From NCBI RefSeq assembly GCF_022063185.1, contig NZ_CP091913.1, forward strand, positions 4,104,001-4,168,000: 64,000 bases of DNA, written 5' to 3'. Positions 44,668 to 53,629 of the stretch are shown here, piece after piece (the stretch's first letter is position 1; every line of letters starts with the position of its first letter). The notes under the pieces are model-generated. The model saw nothing but the letters and a program-made list of their open reading frames with translations. It was not told where the DNA came from and searched no databases. Position numbers and translations under genes: made by a program. The stretch is from Nostoc sp. UHCC 0870. GTDB lineage: Bacteria; Cyanobacteriota; Cyanobacteriia; Cyanobacteriales; Nostocaceae.

Positions 44668-45852
44668 CTACCGGATATATTCCTTAAGTACGCTATTGCG
44701 ATTGGGATGGCGTAACTTACGGAGTGCTTTGGCTTCTATTTGACGAATCCGTTCACGGGTAACGTTGAAAATCTGACCGATTTCCTCTAAGGTCTTCATC
44801 CGTCCATCATCTAAACCGTAGCGCAGTCTGAGGACATCGCGTTCACGAGGGCTGAGACTATCGAGGACTTTTTCCAGGTCTTCACGCAGAAGGTTTTTAG
44901 AAACTTGGTCTTCTGGTGTTTCACCGTCGGATTCAATAAAATCACCTAAGCGGGAATCTTCTTCTTTACCAATGGGTGTTTCTAGTGAAATTGGTAATTG
45001 AGCAGATTTAGCAATGAACCGCAATTTCTCGATGGTCATTTCCATACGAGTAGCGATTTCTTCTTCTGTTGGTTTACGTCCCATTTCTTGAGACAACAAC
45101 TTGGTAGTTTTCTTAATGCGGGAGATGGTTTCGTAGAGGTGAACCGGTAGACGAATGGTTCGGGATTGGTCAGCGATCGCTCTGGTGATAGCTTGGCGAA
45201 TCCACCATGTAGCATAGGTAGAGAATTTATACCCTTTCTCATGGTCGAACTTTTCGGCTGCGCGAATCAAGCCAAGACTTCCTTCTTGAATTAAATCTTG
45301 GAATGATAAACCGCGATTCATGTATTTCTTGGCAATGGACACTACAAGACGTAGGTTCGATTGCACCATCTTATCTTTAGCTCTGCGACCAATGTGCAGA
45401 CGATAACGAAATGCTGGTAATGGTAGTTGTACGGCTTCTGCCCATTCTCTATATTCTGGTTCGCGTTCTAATTGGTCTTGCAAGCGATCGCGCACCCGTT
45501 CTAATTCTAATAAATCGGCAATTTTCCGCGCCAATTCAATTTCTTCATCCGCACGCAACAGTCGAATTCGACCGATTTCTTGCAAGTAAAGACGAATCGA
45601 GTCTTCGGTGTAGTGCTTTTTCTTGCTTTGTGTCCGACGACGCGATTTAGCGGCTTTTCCAGACTTTGCGTCGTCCTCATCAGACTGAGGCTCTAAAAAA
45701 TCATCAATTTCGCCTTCATCGGTAAGCAGCAAGTCCTCTTCTTCTTCTTCTTCTTCAATTAAGAGGTCTTCTAACTCGATTTCTTCAGGCTGATTTATTA
45801 TTTCTAGGTCAGGCTGATAAATGCTATCGAGTACGTTGTTAGCCTGGTTCAT
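44668..45852 (-). CDS. sigA: Primary sigma factor SigA (RpoD)
   Basis: A 394-residue group 1 sigma factor. The N-terminal 90 residues are acidic (EEEEEEEDLLL, region 1.1) and Lys/Arg-rich just before region 1.2 (DSIRLYLQEIGRI). Region 2 is DLIQEGSLGLIRAAEKFDHE through YATWWIRQAITRAI, region 3 runs through SAQLPISLETP, and region 4 has LRLRYGLDDGRMKTLEEIG and RERIRQIEAKALRKLRH. It directs RNA polymerase to housekeeping promoters. Size and acidic N terminus fit SigA of Nostoc. The 1.8-kb gap upstream has palindromes and may carry several promoters. Confidence 0.96.
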   Translation of the reverse strand: MNQANNVLDSIYQPDLEIINQPEEIELEDLLIEEEEEEEDLLLTDEGEIDDFLEPQSDEDDAKSGKAAKSRRRTQSKKKHYTEDSIRLYLQEIGRIRLLRADEEIELARKIADLLELERVRDRLQDQLEREPEYREWAEAVQLPLPAFRYRLHIGRRAKDKMVQSNLRLVVSIAKKYMNRGLSFQDLIQEGSLGLIRAAEKFDHEKGYKFSTYATWWIRQAITRAIADQSRTIRLPVHLYETISRIKKTTKLLSQEMGRKPTEEEIATRMEMTIEKLRFIAKSAQLPISLETPIGKEEDSRLGDFIESDGETPEDQVSKNLLREDLEKVLDSLSPRERDVLRLRYGLDDGRMKTLEEIGQIFNVTRERIRQIEAKALRKLRHPNRNSVLKEYIR

Positions 45853-46524
45853 GCCGCGTTCCTCATGCTCCTTGCAGAATCAATTACTCAAGACTTGGTT
45901 ACTGCTCTTTTTAAACTGAGCTAGTTAACAAACAAAAAATAGGGTTTTAGATTGATTACCCTGGTGTTTTTCGGAAGTTTTTCTCTTCCTGATCAAATGT
46001 GAAAAGCCGCACTGAATGCTGACTTATTCACTTACAATCCCAGCCAAAATTGTTGCTTTCGCAGACAAATTTTAACTGGCTGCTCTCAAAAAAGACTTGT
46101 CTTGATGAAAAAATTTGCCCCTCGGTATAAATGAATTATGACTGTTGGCATATTTTCCTATAAAGACTGTTCCGATTGTAGCCTGTTTCACAAAAATTGC
46201 ACTTTTTTTGTGTGTTAATCATGAAGTCATTAAGCAAGGTAAAGCCACTACTATCAAAAAGACATAAAACATGGTAGTGATGCACTTAAATTTTCTCTAA
46301 AGTTTTTTGGAATTGCAGTGGCATTATCTTTACATTCTCAGGAATTTAAAGCTGTCTTTACACAATTTCAGGTATTATGTAAAACATGAATTACTTAGAA
46401 ATAGTGTATTTCATGTTAACTTAGTGTAGAAGCATTGAGTCACCCATTTTTACATTCCCTTCATAAAAGAGTCAGTCCGGAGAATTGAGTGAGACTTCCC
46501 ACTAAATCAAGACACCAAGGGAGA

Positions 46525-46585
46525 AAGTTCCTGTCTTTAAAGACTGAACTTCTTACCTGCCAAACACCTTTACTAGCTAGTAAAG
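46525..46585. promoter_or_regulatory. Two palindromes in the rpoD upstream region
   Basis: AAGTTC, CTGTCTTTAAAGACTGAACTT (about 27 bp, one imperfect position) and, 16 bases later, CTTTACTAGCTAGTAAAG (perfect, 18 bp). They lie about 700 bases upstream of the sigA start on its strand. They could be operators or fold as RNA. Confidence 0.45.
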
Positions 46586-47467
46586 CTGGGGAGAAAGTAG
46601 CAGAATGGCGGTTAATTGAGGTTTAAGGAATTTAGCCTTATTCACACATTAGCGCAATGCTGAGATTTCAACCCTCTGAATCTTGACAGGCTTTCATTAT
46701 TGTATCCAACGATATTTTAATCAATTCAAAAGGGATTTGACAGTTGAAATTACAGGTATTTGCTGACTTAAAGCAAAACTTTATCGAATAAACATAAAAT
46801 CATTGCTCTCAACCAGTTAAAAATGGCACACCTTAGCAAGTTAGTAGCAGGCTATTACTGCTACGCGGAAGTCCAAAGTTAAAAGTTCTTTATTTTAAGG
46901 CTTTGAACGATTGAGAATTGTATCTTTAATTTCCACCTATCTGTACTAGGGTCTACTTTTTTCTAGGAGAAGCCAAAGCTTAGGTTTTGTGGTCATCTTT
47001 AAGTTAAAGCTATTTCCAATCTGGCAGTTTGTCAAAAAAAGTGCAATAAATTATTCTGATTTGCAGAACAATATTGTGTTCTTATCATTTTTGATACCGA
47101 AGATACTGAAATAGTTATACCAGTTTGATTAATACAGAGCTTTGCTACCCCAGCTTAACAAATGCTGTTTCTGATGGGTACATGAATGGGCTTAGTAGCT
47201 AAAAGTTAATATTTTTTTGAATGCCTGGGGCAATAACAAACAATATTTCATCAAGTTGAGAAGTATGCTTGACAAATCAACGTTTTTGTGCATTTTATTA
47301 TCTAGTAAAATTGATAAAATGATTATTTATGTATATTATCAAACAATTTTCCTTCACAAAAAAATCCCTGAACTAAAAAACATCCTCCATGCGACGGATT
47401 TTTTTGCTTGGAAGTCCCTTCTAGCGACTACTGCATCTTTTTTTTTAGCTCAGGTATTGATAATAAA

Positions 47468-47511
47468 TGGGTAATTGATGTTTACCAATTACCCATACAG
47501 AAGTTTTTTTG
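47468..47511. terminator. Hairpin terminator downstream of gyrB
   Basis: TGGGTAATTG and CAATTACCCA make a perfect 10-bp stem with an 8-base loop (47468-47495); a run of T follows at 47503-47511 on the plus strand and TTTATT on the minus side. It lies about 180 bases after the gyrB stop. Confidence 0.6.
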
Positions 47512-47560
47512 AGGCTAGTACCGCTACGCGGAAGTCAAAAGTCAAAAGTCAAAAGTCAAA

Positions 47561-47646
47561 AGTCCGAAAATGAGATGTGTCATTCTGAATGAAATGTAGA
47601 ATCTAAGAGATGTTTCGCTTTGCTCAACATGACAGAGGTCTATTTA
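47561..47646. mobile_element. Partial TIR (MITE-like) element, left/middle part, copy B
   Basis: CCGAAAATGAGATGTGTCAT to CAACATGACAGAGGTCTATTTA repeats the interior of the element at 51624-51738 but lacks its left terminus and part of the right. It lies just after gyrB. Confidence 0.75.
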
Positions 47647-47670
47647 CGCAGTGCTGTACTAGTGGTCTGA

Positions 47671-49608
47671 TTAGATATCAAGATCGGTGAAGTTAAGTTT
47701 AGAACCGTAGGTTTCGATAAATTCGCGTCTAGGTGCAACGCGATCGCCCATTAAAATTGTAAAGATGCGATCTGCTTCAGCAGCATCTTCAATTTCCACC
47801 CGTTTGAGGGTGCGGCTTTGGGGGTTCATCGTGGTATCCCAAAGTTGTGCAGGCATCATTTCACCCAAACCTTTAAATCGTTGGATGGTATAGTTGGCAT
47901 TAGCTGGAAATTTGGCGATTATTGCTTGCAGTTCACGATCGCTATAACAATAATCATGATTGCGTCCCCGTTCTACTTTATATAATGGGGGACAAGCGAT
48001 ATAGATAAAGCCTTGTTCGATGAGCGATCGCTGGTATCGGTAGAAGAATGTAAGTAACAGGGTGCGGATGTGCGCCCCGTCTACGTCCGCGTCTGTCATA
48101 ATAACGATGCGGTGATAACGTAGTTGGGTGGAGTCGAATTCGTCACCTTTGACTCCCAAACCCAAGGCTGTGATTAAAGCCTGGACTTCATTATTCTTAT
48201 AGATTTTGGAATCGTCAGTTTTCTCGATATTGAGAATTTTACCCCGTAGAGGCAAAATTGCTTGGGTACGGCGATCGCGTCCTTGTTTAGCACTACCACC
48301 CGCAGAATCCCCTTCCACAATAAAGATTTCCGATTCACTAGGATCACGGGAACTGCAATCTGCTAACTTACCGGGTAATGGGGAAGATTCTAATACTGAT
48401 TTACGTCGTACTAACTCCCGCGCGTGGCGTGCTGCTTCTGCGGCTTTGAAAGCTTGAATAGCTTTATCTAAAATTGAATCTGCTATACCGGGACGAAATT
48501 CTAGATACTCTGTGAGAACCTCACCTACCAAAGAATCAACAATACCCCGAACTTCGGTATTACCGAGTTTAGTTTTGGTTTGTCCTTCAAATTCAGGGTC
48601 TGGGACTTTAACAGAAATAACCGCCGTTAGACCTTCGCGGACGTGTTCACCACTGAGGTTGGGTTCATTTTCTTTAATTTTATTGCGCTTGCGAGCGATC
48701 GCATTTAAGGTTCTGGTTAAAACCGCTTTTAAACCTTCTAGGTGTGTGCCACCATCAACAGTACGAATATTGTTGGCGAAACCCAGCACGTTGTCTGTAT
48801 AAGCATCCGTACACCACTGCAAGGAGACTTCTATTTGTACGTTGTTGCGTTCTCCCTGCACATAGATAATTTCTTCATGCAGTGGCTGCTTCTCGCGGTT
48901 CATGTAAGCGATATATTCCCGAATCCCACCCTTGTATTCGTAGCTTTCTACCTTGGGTGTATCGCTTTTAAGAACATCTAAACGGTGATCGGTAAAAGTA
49001 ATTTTCACCCCGGCATTCAAATACGCCAATTCGCGTAATCGAGATGATAGGGTAATGTAATCAAACTCAGTATTAGTGGTAAAGATTTGCGGATCTGGCT
49101 TAAAGCTGACAGATGTACCTGTTCTCGCTTCCTTATAAGGTTTGGCGATGAGTTCTGTTACAGGAACACCCCGTTCATATCGCTGAGTGTGAACCTTGCT
49201 ATCTCGCCAAACGGTTACTTCTACAACTTCGGATAAGGCATTAACTACAGAAATCCCAACCCCGTGCAATCCCCCAGAAACTTTATAACCACCGCCGCCA
49301 AACTTACCCCCGGCGTGTAGCACGGTTAATACAGTTTCTAAGGCCGATCTTCCTGTGCGCGAGTGAGTATCAATTGGAATACCGCGACCATCATCTGTCA
49401 CCGTCACCGATCCATCAGCATTGAGGTCAACTTCTATATGAGTACAGTGACCTGCCAATGCTTCATCAATAGAGTTATCGACCACCTCATAAACTAAATG
49501 GTGGAGTCCTCGCGGCCCGGTAGAACCGATGTACATCCCCGGTCGTTTGCGGACGGCTTCCAGACCTTCCAGAACTTGAATCTGATCGGCACTGTAACTG
49601 CTCGTCAT
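47671..49608 (-). CDS. gyrB: DNA gyrase subunit B
   Basis: A 645-residue GyrB. N-terminal GHKL ATPase domain (QVLEGLEAVRKRPGMYIGST, VDNSIDEALAGHC, KVSGGLHGVGISVVNALSE), transducer domain, and C-terminal Toprim domain (IVEGDSAGGSAKQGRDRR, GDEFDSTQLRYHR, MTDADVDGAHIRTLLLTFF). Size is that of GyrB without the long insertion of gamma-proteobacteria. With GyrA it introduces negative supercoils. The start ATG 49608 is preceded by GGAG. Converging with rpoD's neighbour; a gap of 343 bases separates it from the divergent miaA. Confidence 0.97.
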   Translation of the reverse strand: MTSSYSADQIQVLEGLEAVRKRPGMYIGSTGPRGLHHLVYEVVDNSIDEALAGHCTHIEVDLNADGSVTVTDDGRGIPIDTHSRTGRSALETVLTVLHAGGKFGGGGYKVSGGLHGVGISVVNALSEVVEVTVWRDSKVHTQRYERGVPVTELIAKPYKEARTGTSVSFKPDPQIFTTNTEFDYITLSSRLRELAYLNAGVKITFTDHRLDVLKSDTPKVESYEYKGGIREYIAYMNREKQPLHEEIIYVQGERNNVQIEVSLQWCTDAYTDNVLGFANNIRTVDGGTHLEGLKAVLTRTLNAIARKRNKIKENEPNLSGEHVREGLTAVISVKVPDPEFEGQTKTKLGNTEVRGIVDSLVGEVLTEYLEFRPGIADSILDKAIQAFKAAEAARHARELVRRKSVLESSPLPGKLADCSSRDPSESEIFIVEGDSAGGSAKQGRDRRTQAILPLRGKILNIEKTDDSKIYKNNEVQALITALGLGVKGDEFDSTQLRYHRIVIMTDADVDGAHIRTLLLTFFYRYQRSLIEQGFIYIACPPLYKVERGRNHDYCYSDRELQAIIAKFPANANYTIQRFKGLGEMMPAQLWDTTMNPQSRTLKRVEIEDAAEADRIFTILMGDRVAPRREFIETYGSKLNFTDLDI

Positions 49609-49951
49609 GAAAATTCTCCTGATGCGTGGGGTTGAAATCGCCTAAAGGCTATAAAGTCAAAACACACCAAAATTCTAACACAAAAGGCTTGATGGCGACT
49701 GTAGGGCATTTTTATGAGAAGTTTATAGAGGGGATGTAACCCCATAAGTTTTTTGAATTAATTCCTTGAATATTTCAAATTTCACAGATTCATCACATAG
49801 TCTATGGGTTTTTGAGTATGAGAGATGAAGACTTTGTAGCGTCGAGTGCAAAGAGAGTAAAAGGCTTAAAAATTTTAGCACAGGGGGAGGGGATTGGGGA
49901 CTGGGGACTGGTGAGACAAGATAGACAAACTTATAAATATTGACTAATGAA
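49609..49951. other. Divergent intergenic region between gyrB and miaA
   Basis: 343 bases with the promoters of both genes; GGGGACTGGGGACTGG repeat near 49890-49910. No gene or clear operator recognised. Confidence 0.4.
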
Positions 49952-50872
49952 ATGACTAAATTAATCGTAATTTGTGGTGCTACGGCGACGGGTAAGTCTG
50001 GTTTGGCTTTGAATTTGGCTATGCGGCTGGGTTCTGTAATTCTGAGTGCTGATTCTCGTCAGGTTTACCGTGAGTTTGATATTGGTACGGCGAAGCCAAC
50101 ATTAATAGAACAGCAAACAGTCCCACATTATTTAATAGATATCTGCGCTCCCACAGAGATAATGACGGTAGCAGACTATCAAGAACAAGCACAAAACTTA
50201 ATTAATTCTCTTGATGTTTCTCCACTGTTCTTGGTGGGAGGTACTGGTTTATATATCCGTTCTATTGTGCAAGGGATGAAGATTCCTAGAGTTGCACCGG
50301 ATTATGAATTGCGATCGCAACTCGAATCTCTCGGACAAACTACACTCTACGGCATATTGCAGCAAGTTGATCCGACTGCGGCACAAAAGATTCATCTTAA
50401 CGATTCTCCGCGAACTTTACGTGCGCTAGAAGTATTTTATGTGACGGGAATTCCCATTTCTGAGCAACAAGGCGAAAATCCCCCAGATTATCCAATTTTG
50501 CAGATTGGGTTGGATTGTGATGTAGAGAAATTAGCACAACGTATTTACAAACGCACTGAACAAATGATACAAGATGGTTTAGTTGCCGAAGTAGAATATC
50601 TTTGTCAAAAATATGGTGCTGACTTACCTTTGCTGAACACTTTAGGATATCAAGAAATCAAGCAATATTTACGGGGTGAAATTTCCTTAGATACAGCCAA
50701 AGAATTAACAGTTTTGCATACAAGACAATTTGCTAAACGTCAACGGACTTGGTTTAGAGCATATCCCCGAATTGAATGGTTTGATGCCAATGATCCTGAT
50801 TTATTAGAGAGTGTTTGGCAGCGTGTACAAAGATTTGTCACCTGTGGCAATCCAGATGAGATAATTCGATAA
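49952..50872 (+). CDS. miaA: tRNA dimethylallyltransferase
   Basis: A 306-residue MiaA, normal length. P-loop ICGATATGKSGLAL, DSRQVYREFDIGTAKP, LVGGTGLYIRS and the C-terminal RQFAKRQRTWFRA are family marks. It adds an isopentenyl group to A37 of tRNAs that read UNN codons. The frame opens on a TTG at 49940 but the ATG at 49952 (MTKLIVICGATATG) directly precedes the P-loop and fits the family start. The next gene begins five bases after its stop. Confidence 0.96.
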   Translation: MTKLIVICGATATGKSGLALNLAMRLGSVILSADSRQVYREFDIGTAKPTLIEQQTVPHYLIDICAPTEIMTVADYQEQAQNLINSLDVSPLFLVGGTGLYIRSIVQGMKIPRVAPDYELRSQLESLGQTTLYGILQQVDPTAAQKIHLNDSPRTLRALEVFYVTGIPISEQQGENPPDYPILQIGLDCDVEKLAQRIYKRTEQMIQDGLVAEVEYLCQKYGADLPLLNTLGYQEIKQYLRGEISLDTAKELTVLHTRQFAKRQRTWFRAYPRIEWFDANDPDLLESVWQRVQRFVTCGNPDEIIR

Positions 50873-50882
50873 TTTTTTGAAA

Positions 50883-51620
50883 ATGAAAATCAAAATGACT
50901 ACAACGACTGCATGGTTCAATATTTCGATTTTATTTAATTTTTTATTCGTTTGCTTAAGCATTATTTTTATTTATAAAAGGGGAGGAATTGTTTTTTTGT
51001 ATCAAAAAATAGATGATTTCTTTAATGATAATGAATATAATTCCTCAGTTTATTACCATCACAAAAAAAGCCAATTTGAACTTTTACCATACTCTGATAA
51101 AGATATCATATTTTTGGGAGATAGTATAACAGATCAGGGTGAATGGTCAGAATTATTCAATGATAATAAAATCAGAAATCGTGGCATTGGTGGAGATACA
51201 GTAGAAGGAATTTTAAATAGAATAGATCAAATATTAGAATCAAAACCAAGAAAGATTTTTCTAATGATTGGTATTAATGATTTGGCTTCTGAGCGTAAAT
51301 CATTAAGGAACGTACTGAATTTATATAAAAATATGTTAATTAAAATTAAAAGTGAATCACCTAATACAAAAGTATTTATCCAAAGCCTTTTACCTGTAAA
51401 CAACCAAAAAAGATACTTGTATGATAACTATCATATTATTAAATTTAATTCAGAGCTAAAAGAACTATCAAAAGAGTTTGATTATGAATATATAGACGTA
51501 TTTTCTCATCTATCTAACTCTGATAATGAGTTAGATAATAAATATAGTTTAGATGGGATACATTTAAATGGACAAGCATACTTAATATGGAAAGAAGTGA
51601 TTAGAAAGTATGTTGACTAA
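50883..51620 (+). CDS. Membrane-anchored SGNH/GDSL hydrolase
   Basis: A 245-residue GDSL-type esterase/lipase. An N-terminal membrane helix (NISILFNFLFVCLSIIFI) anchors an extracytoplasmic domain. Block I is IIFLGDSITDQGEW (nucleophile Ser), block II RNRGIGGDTVEG (Gly), block III MIGINDLA (Asn), block V SLDGIHLNGQAY (Asp and His). Substrate cannot be told; such enzymes deacylate sugars or peptidoglycan. The gene is far richer in A+T than its neighbours and begins ten bases after miaA without a clear ribosome site, which suggests acquisition by transfer or a distinct evolutionary rate. The start could also be the ATG at 50895. Confidence 0.82.
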   Translation: MKIKMTTTTAWFNISILFNFLFVCLSIIFIYKRGGIVFLYQKIDDFFNDNEYNSSVYYHHKKSQFELLPYSDKDIIFLGDSITDQGEWSELFNDNKIRNRGIGGDTVEGILNRIDQILESKPRKIFLMIGINDLASERKSLRNVLNLYKNMLIKIKSESPNTKVFIQSLLPVNNQKRYLYDNYHIIKFNSELKELSKEFDYEYIDVFSHLSNSDNELDNKYSLDGIHLNGQAYLIWKEVIRKYVD

Positions 51621-51623
51621 TAA

Positions 51624-51738
51624 GAATAGACCTCTTGCAAAAGTCCGAAAATGAGATGTGTCATTCTGAATGAAATGTAGAATCTTTGAGATGTTTCGCT
51701 TCGCTCAACATGACACTTTAAGCATTTATGCAAGAGAC
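51624..51738. mobile_element. MITE-like element with terminal inverted repeats, full copy C
   Basis: GAATAGACCTCTTGCA at 51624-51639 is inverted near 51725-51738 (TGCAAGAGACTC, with differences at the end). The interior has GAAATGTAGAATCTTTGAGA and CGCTTCGCTCAACATGACA. About 115 bp, non-coding, with partial relatives at 43822 and 47561. Confidence 0.75.
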
Positions 51739-51907
51739 TCCATGAGCTGCACTCACAAGGAACAATGAAAATAATGATTTTGCGTTGTTTCAGCCTCTAT
51801 TTTTAAGGCAGGTATAATTGAGTGCGATCGCCTCTTCATCCCTCTAAACTGCTATTCTGGCAACAATAGTAATTAAACTAACCCACCTGGCAGTTAAATA
51901 AAAATCT

Positions 51908-53380
51908 ATGCTTACCCAAGATAAACAACAACGTAACTGGAAACCCATCATCAAAGCATTCGAGGCTGTGCTTGGTACGAATGGGGTAGTGCAACGCCGT
52001 GAAGAACTCATCACCTATGAGTGCGATGGTTTGACTAGTTATCGTCAACGTCCCCCTGTGGCGGTGTTACCACGAACTACAGAACAAGTGGCGGCGGTCG
52101 TTAAAATATGTAACCAGTATGCTGTACCCTTCATTGCACGGGGTTCGGGGACTGGTTTATCTGGTGGCGCGTTACCTTCTGATGACTCTGTTTTAATTGT
52201 TACTTCTTTAATGCGGCAAATCCTGAATGTCGATTTAGACAATCAGCGCATTATTGTACAACCAGGAGTAATTAACAGTTGGGTGACACAGACTGTCAGT
52301 GGTGCTGGATTTTACTACGCGCCTGACCCTTCCAGCCAAATTATCTGCTCAATTGGGGGAAATGTGGCGGAGAACTCTGGCGGGGTGCATTGCTTAAAGT
52401 ATGGTGTCACCACTAACCACGTTTTAGGTTTAAAAATTGTCACGCCGGAAGGGGAAATTGTCGATTTAGGCGGACAAATTTCGGAAACCCCTGGTTATGA
52501 CTTAACAGGTATCTTTGTTGGTTCAGAAGGGACTTTGGGCATCGCTACAGAAATTACTCTCAGAATCCTCAAAAGTGCAGAATCAATTTGTGTGCTATTA
52601 GCAGATTTTACTAGTGTAGAAGCTGCGGCAGCAACTGTTTCTGATATTATCAGCGCAGGGATAATTCCCGGCGGCATGGAAATGATGGATAATATTAGTA
52701 TTAATGCGGTGGAAGACGTGGTAGCTACTAATTGTTATCCCCGTGATGCAACAGCCATTCTGTTAGTTGAAATTGATGGTTTGGAAATAGAAGTTGTAGA
52801 AAATAAAAAACGCGTTGCTGAAATTTGTAAAAAAAATGGGGCGCGAAATGTTACTTCTGCTAGTGACCTAGAAACTCGATTGAAGCTGTGGAAGGGACGT
52901 AAAGCGGCGTTTGCGGCGGCTGGTCATTTAAGCCCTGATTATTATGTGCAAGATGGGGTGATTCCTCGGACGCAGTTACCCTATGTGTTACAAGAAATTG
53001 AGGCATTAAGTCAAAAATTCGGTTATCAAATTGCCAATGTCTTTCATGCTGGTGATGGAAATTTGCATCCATTGATTCTGTTTGATAATTCTGTGCATGG
53101 TGCATTAGAAAAAGTCGAAGAATTAGGCGGCGAAATTCTCAAACTTTGTGTCAAAGTTGGCGGTAGCATTTCTGGAGAACATGGTATAGGTGCTGATAAA
53201 AAGTGCTATATGCCAGATATGTTTAGCACTACTGATTTAGAAACTATGCAGTGGGTACGGCAAGTATTTAATCCTCAAGGTTTAGCAAATCCTGGCAAGA
53301 TATTTCCTACGCCGCGCACTTGTGGAGAGGCTGCAAATCAAATGAGTAATCAGCAATTTGTAGGTGTAGAGAGGTTTTAA
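51908..53380 (+). CDS. glcD: Glycolate dehydrogenase, FAD-binding subunit
   Basis: A 490-residue GlcD-family FAD oxidoreductase. The PCMH-type FAD domain (about 50-230) has VPFIARGSGTGLSGGALP, QPGVINSWVTQTVSGAG, GGNVAENSGGVHCLKYGV and GSEGTLGIATEITLRI; the C-terminal cap has HAGDGNLHPLILFD and GSISGEHGIGADKK. It oxidises glycolate from Rubisco oxygenation to glyoxylate in the photorespiratory salvage path, so it complements the carbon-concentrating genes of this window. The ATG at 51908 follows a moderate leader. It stands alone; GlcE/GlcF partners are not adjacent. Confidence 0.92.
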   Translation: MLTQDKQQRNWKPIIKAFEAVLGTNGVVQRREELITYECDGLTSYRQRPPVAVLPRTTEQVAAVVKICNQYAVPFIARGSGTGLSGGALPSDDSVLIVTSLMRQILNVDLDNQRIIVQPGVINSWVTQTVSGAGFYYAPDPSSQIICSIGGNVAENSGGVHCLKYGVTTNHVLGLKIVTPEGEIVDLGGQISETPGYDLTGIFVGSEGTLGIATEITLRILKSAESICVLLADFTSVEAAAATVSDIISAGIIPGGMEMMDNISINAVEDVVATNCYPRDATAILLVEIDGLEIEVVENKKRVAEICKKNGARNVTSASDLETRLKLWKGRKAAFAAAGHLSPDYYVQDGVIPRTQLPYVLQEIEALSQKFGYQIANVFHAGDGNLHPLILFDNSVHGALEKVEELGGEILKLCVKVGGSISGEHGIGADKKCYMPDMFSTTDLETMQWVRQVFNPQGLANPGKIFPTPRTCGEAANQMSNQQFVGVERF

Positions 53381-53384
53381 TGTA

Positions 53385-53449
53385 GTTTGTAGTAAGGACT
53401 TTAGTCCTTTCTTATTTCAAAACAAAGGACTAAAGTCCTTACTACGAAC
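53385..53449. repeat. GGACTAAAGTCC hairpin element, copy 3
   Basis: GTTTGTAGTAAGGACTTTAG is inverted as CTAAAGTCCTTACTAC across a longer loop than in copies 1 and 2 (the loop includes TCTTATTTCAAAAC). It begins five bases after the glcD stop, in a position to act as its terminator. Confidence 0.78.
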
Positions 53450-53629
53450 AAAGTAAGTGTTCACGGCTAACTACTCAATAACTAAATTCAAGCGAAGATA
53501 TAAAGTGACAAGTTTTTATTTGGCACTTTTTCTTTTGTCAGATTATTATGATATTTCTACATTATCCAGAAAAATCATGATTTATTCCGCCTTGATAAAT
53601 ATCTCTACCCAACGAAGTCAAAACCACAA

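Larger units (their letters stand above)
45853..47670. other. Long untranslated region between rpoD and gyrB
   Basis: 1.8 kb without a credible gene. It has an imperfect palindrome with AAGTTC/GAACTT arms (46525-46551), a perfect 18-bp palindrome CTTTACTAGCTAGTAAAG (46568-46585), the terminator hairpin at 47468-47495, tandem GTCAAAA units (about 47533-47562) and a TIR-element fragment (47561-47646). The part nearest rpoD is AT-rich leader. A weak 85-codon frame at 47217 starts on TTG in low-complexity sequence and is not accepted as a gene. Confidence 0.55.

Noticed and set aside
47217..47474. 85-codon frame in the gap between rpoD and gyrB
   Set aside because: Starts on TTG, low-complexity composition, no family resemblance and overlaps the terminator region.
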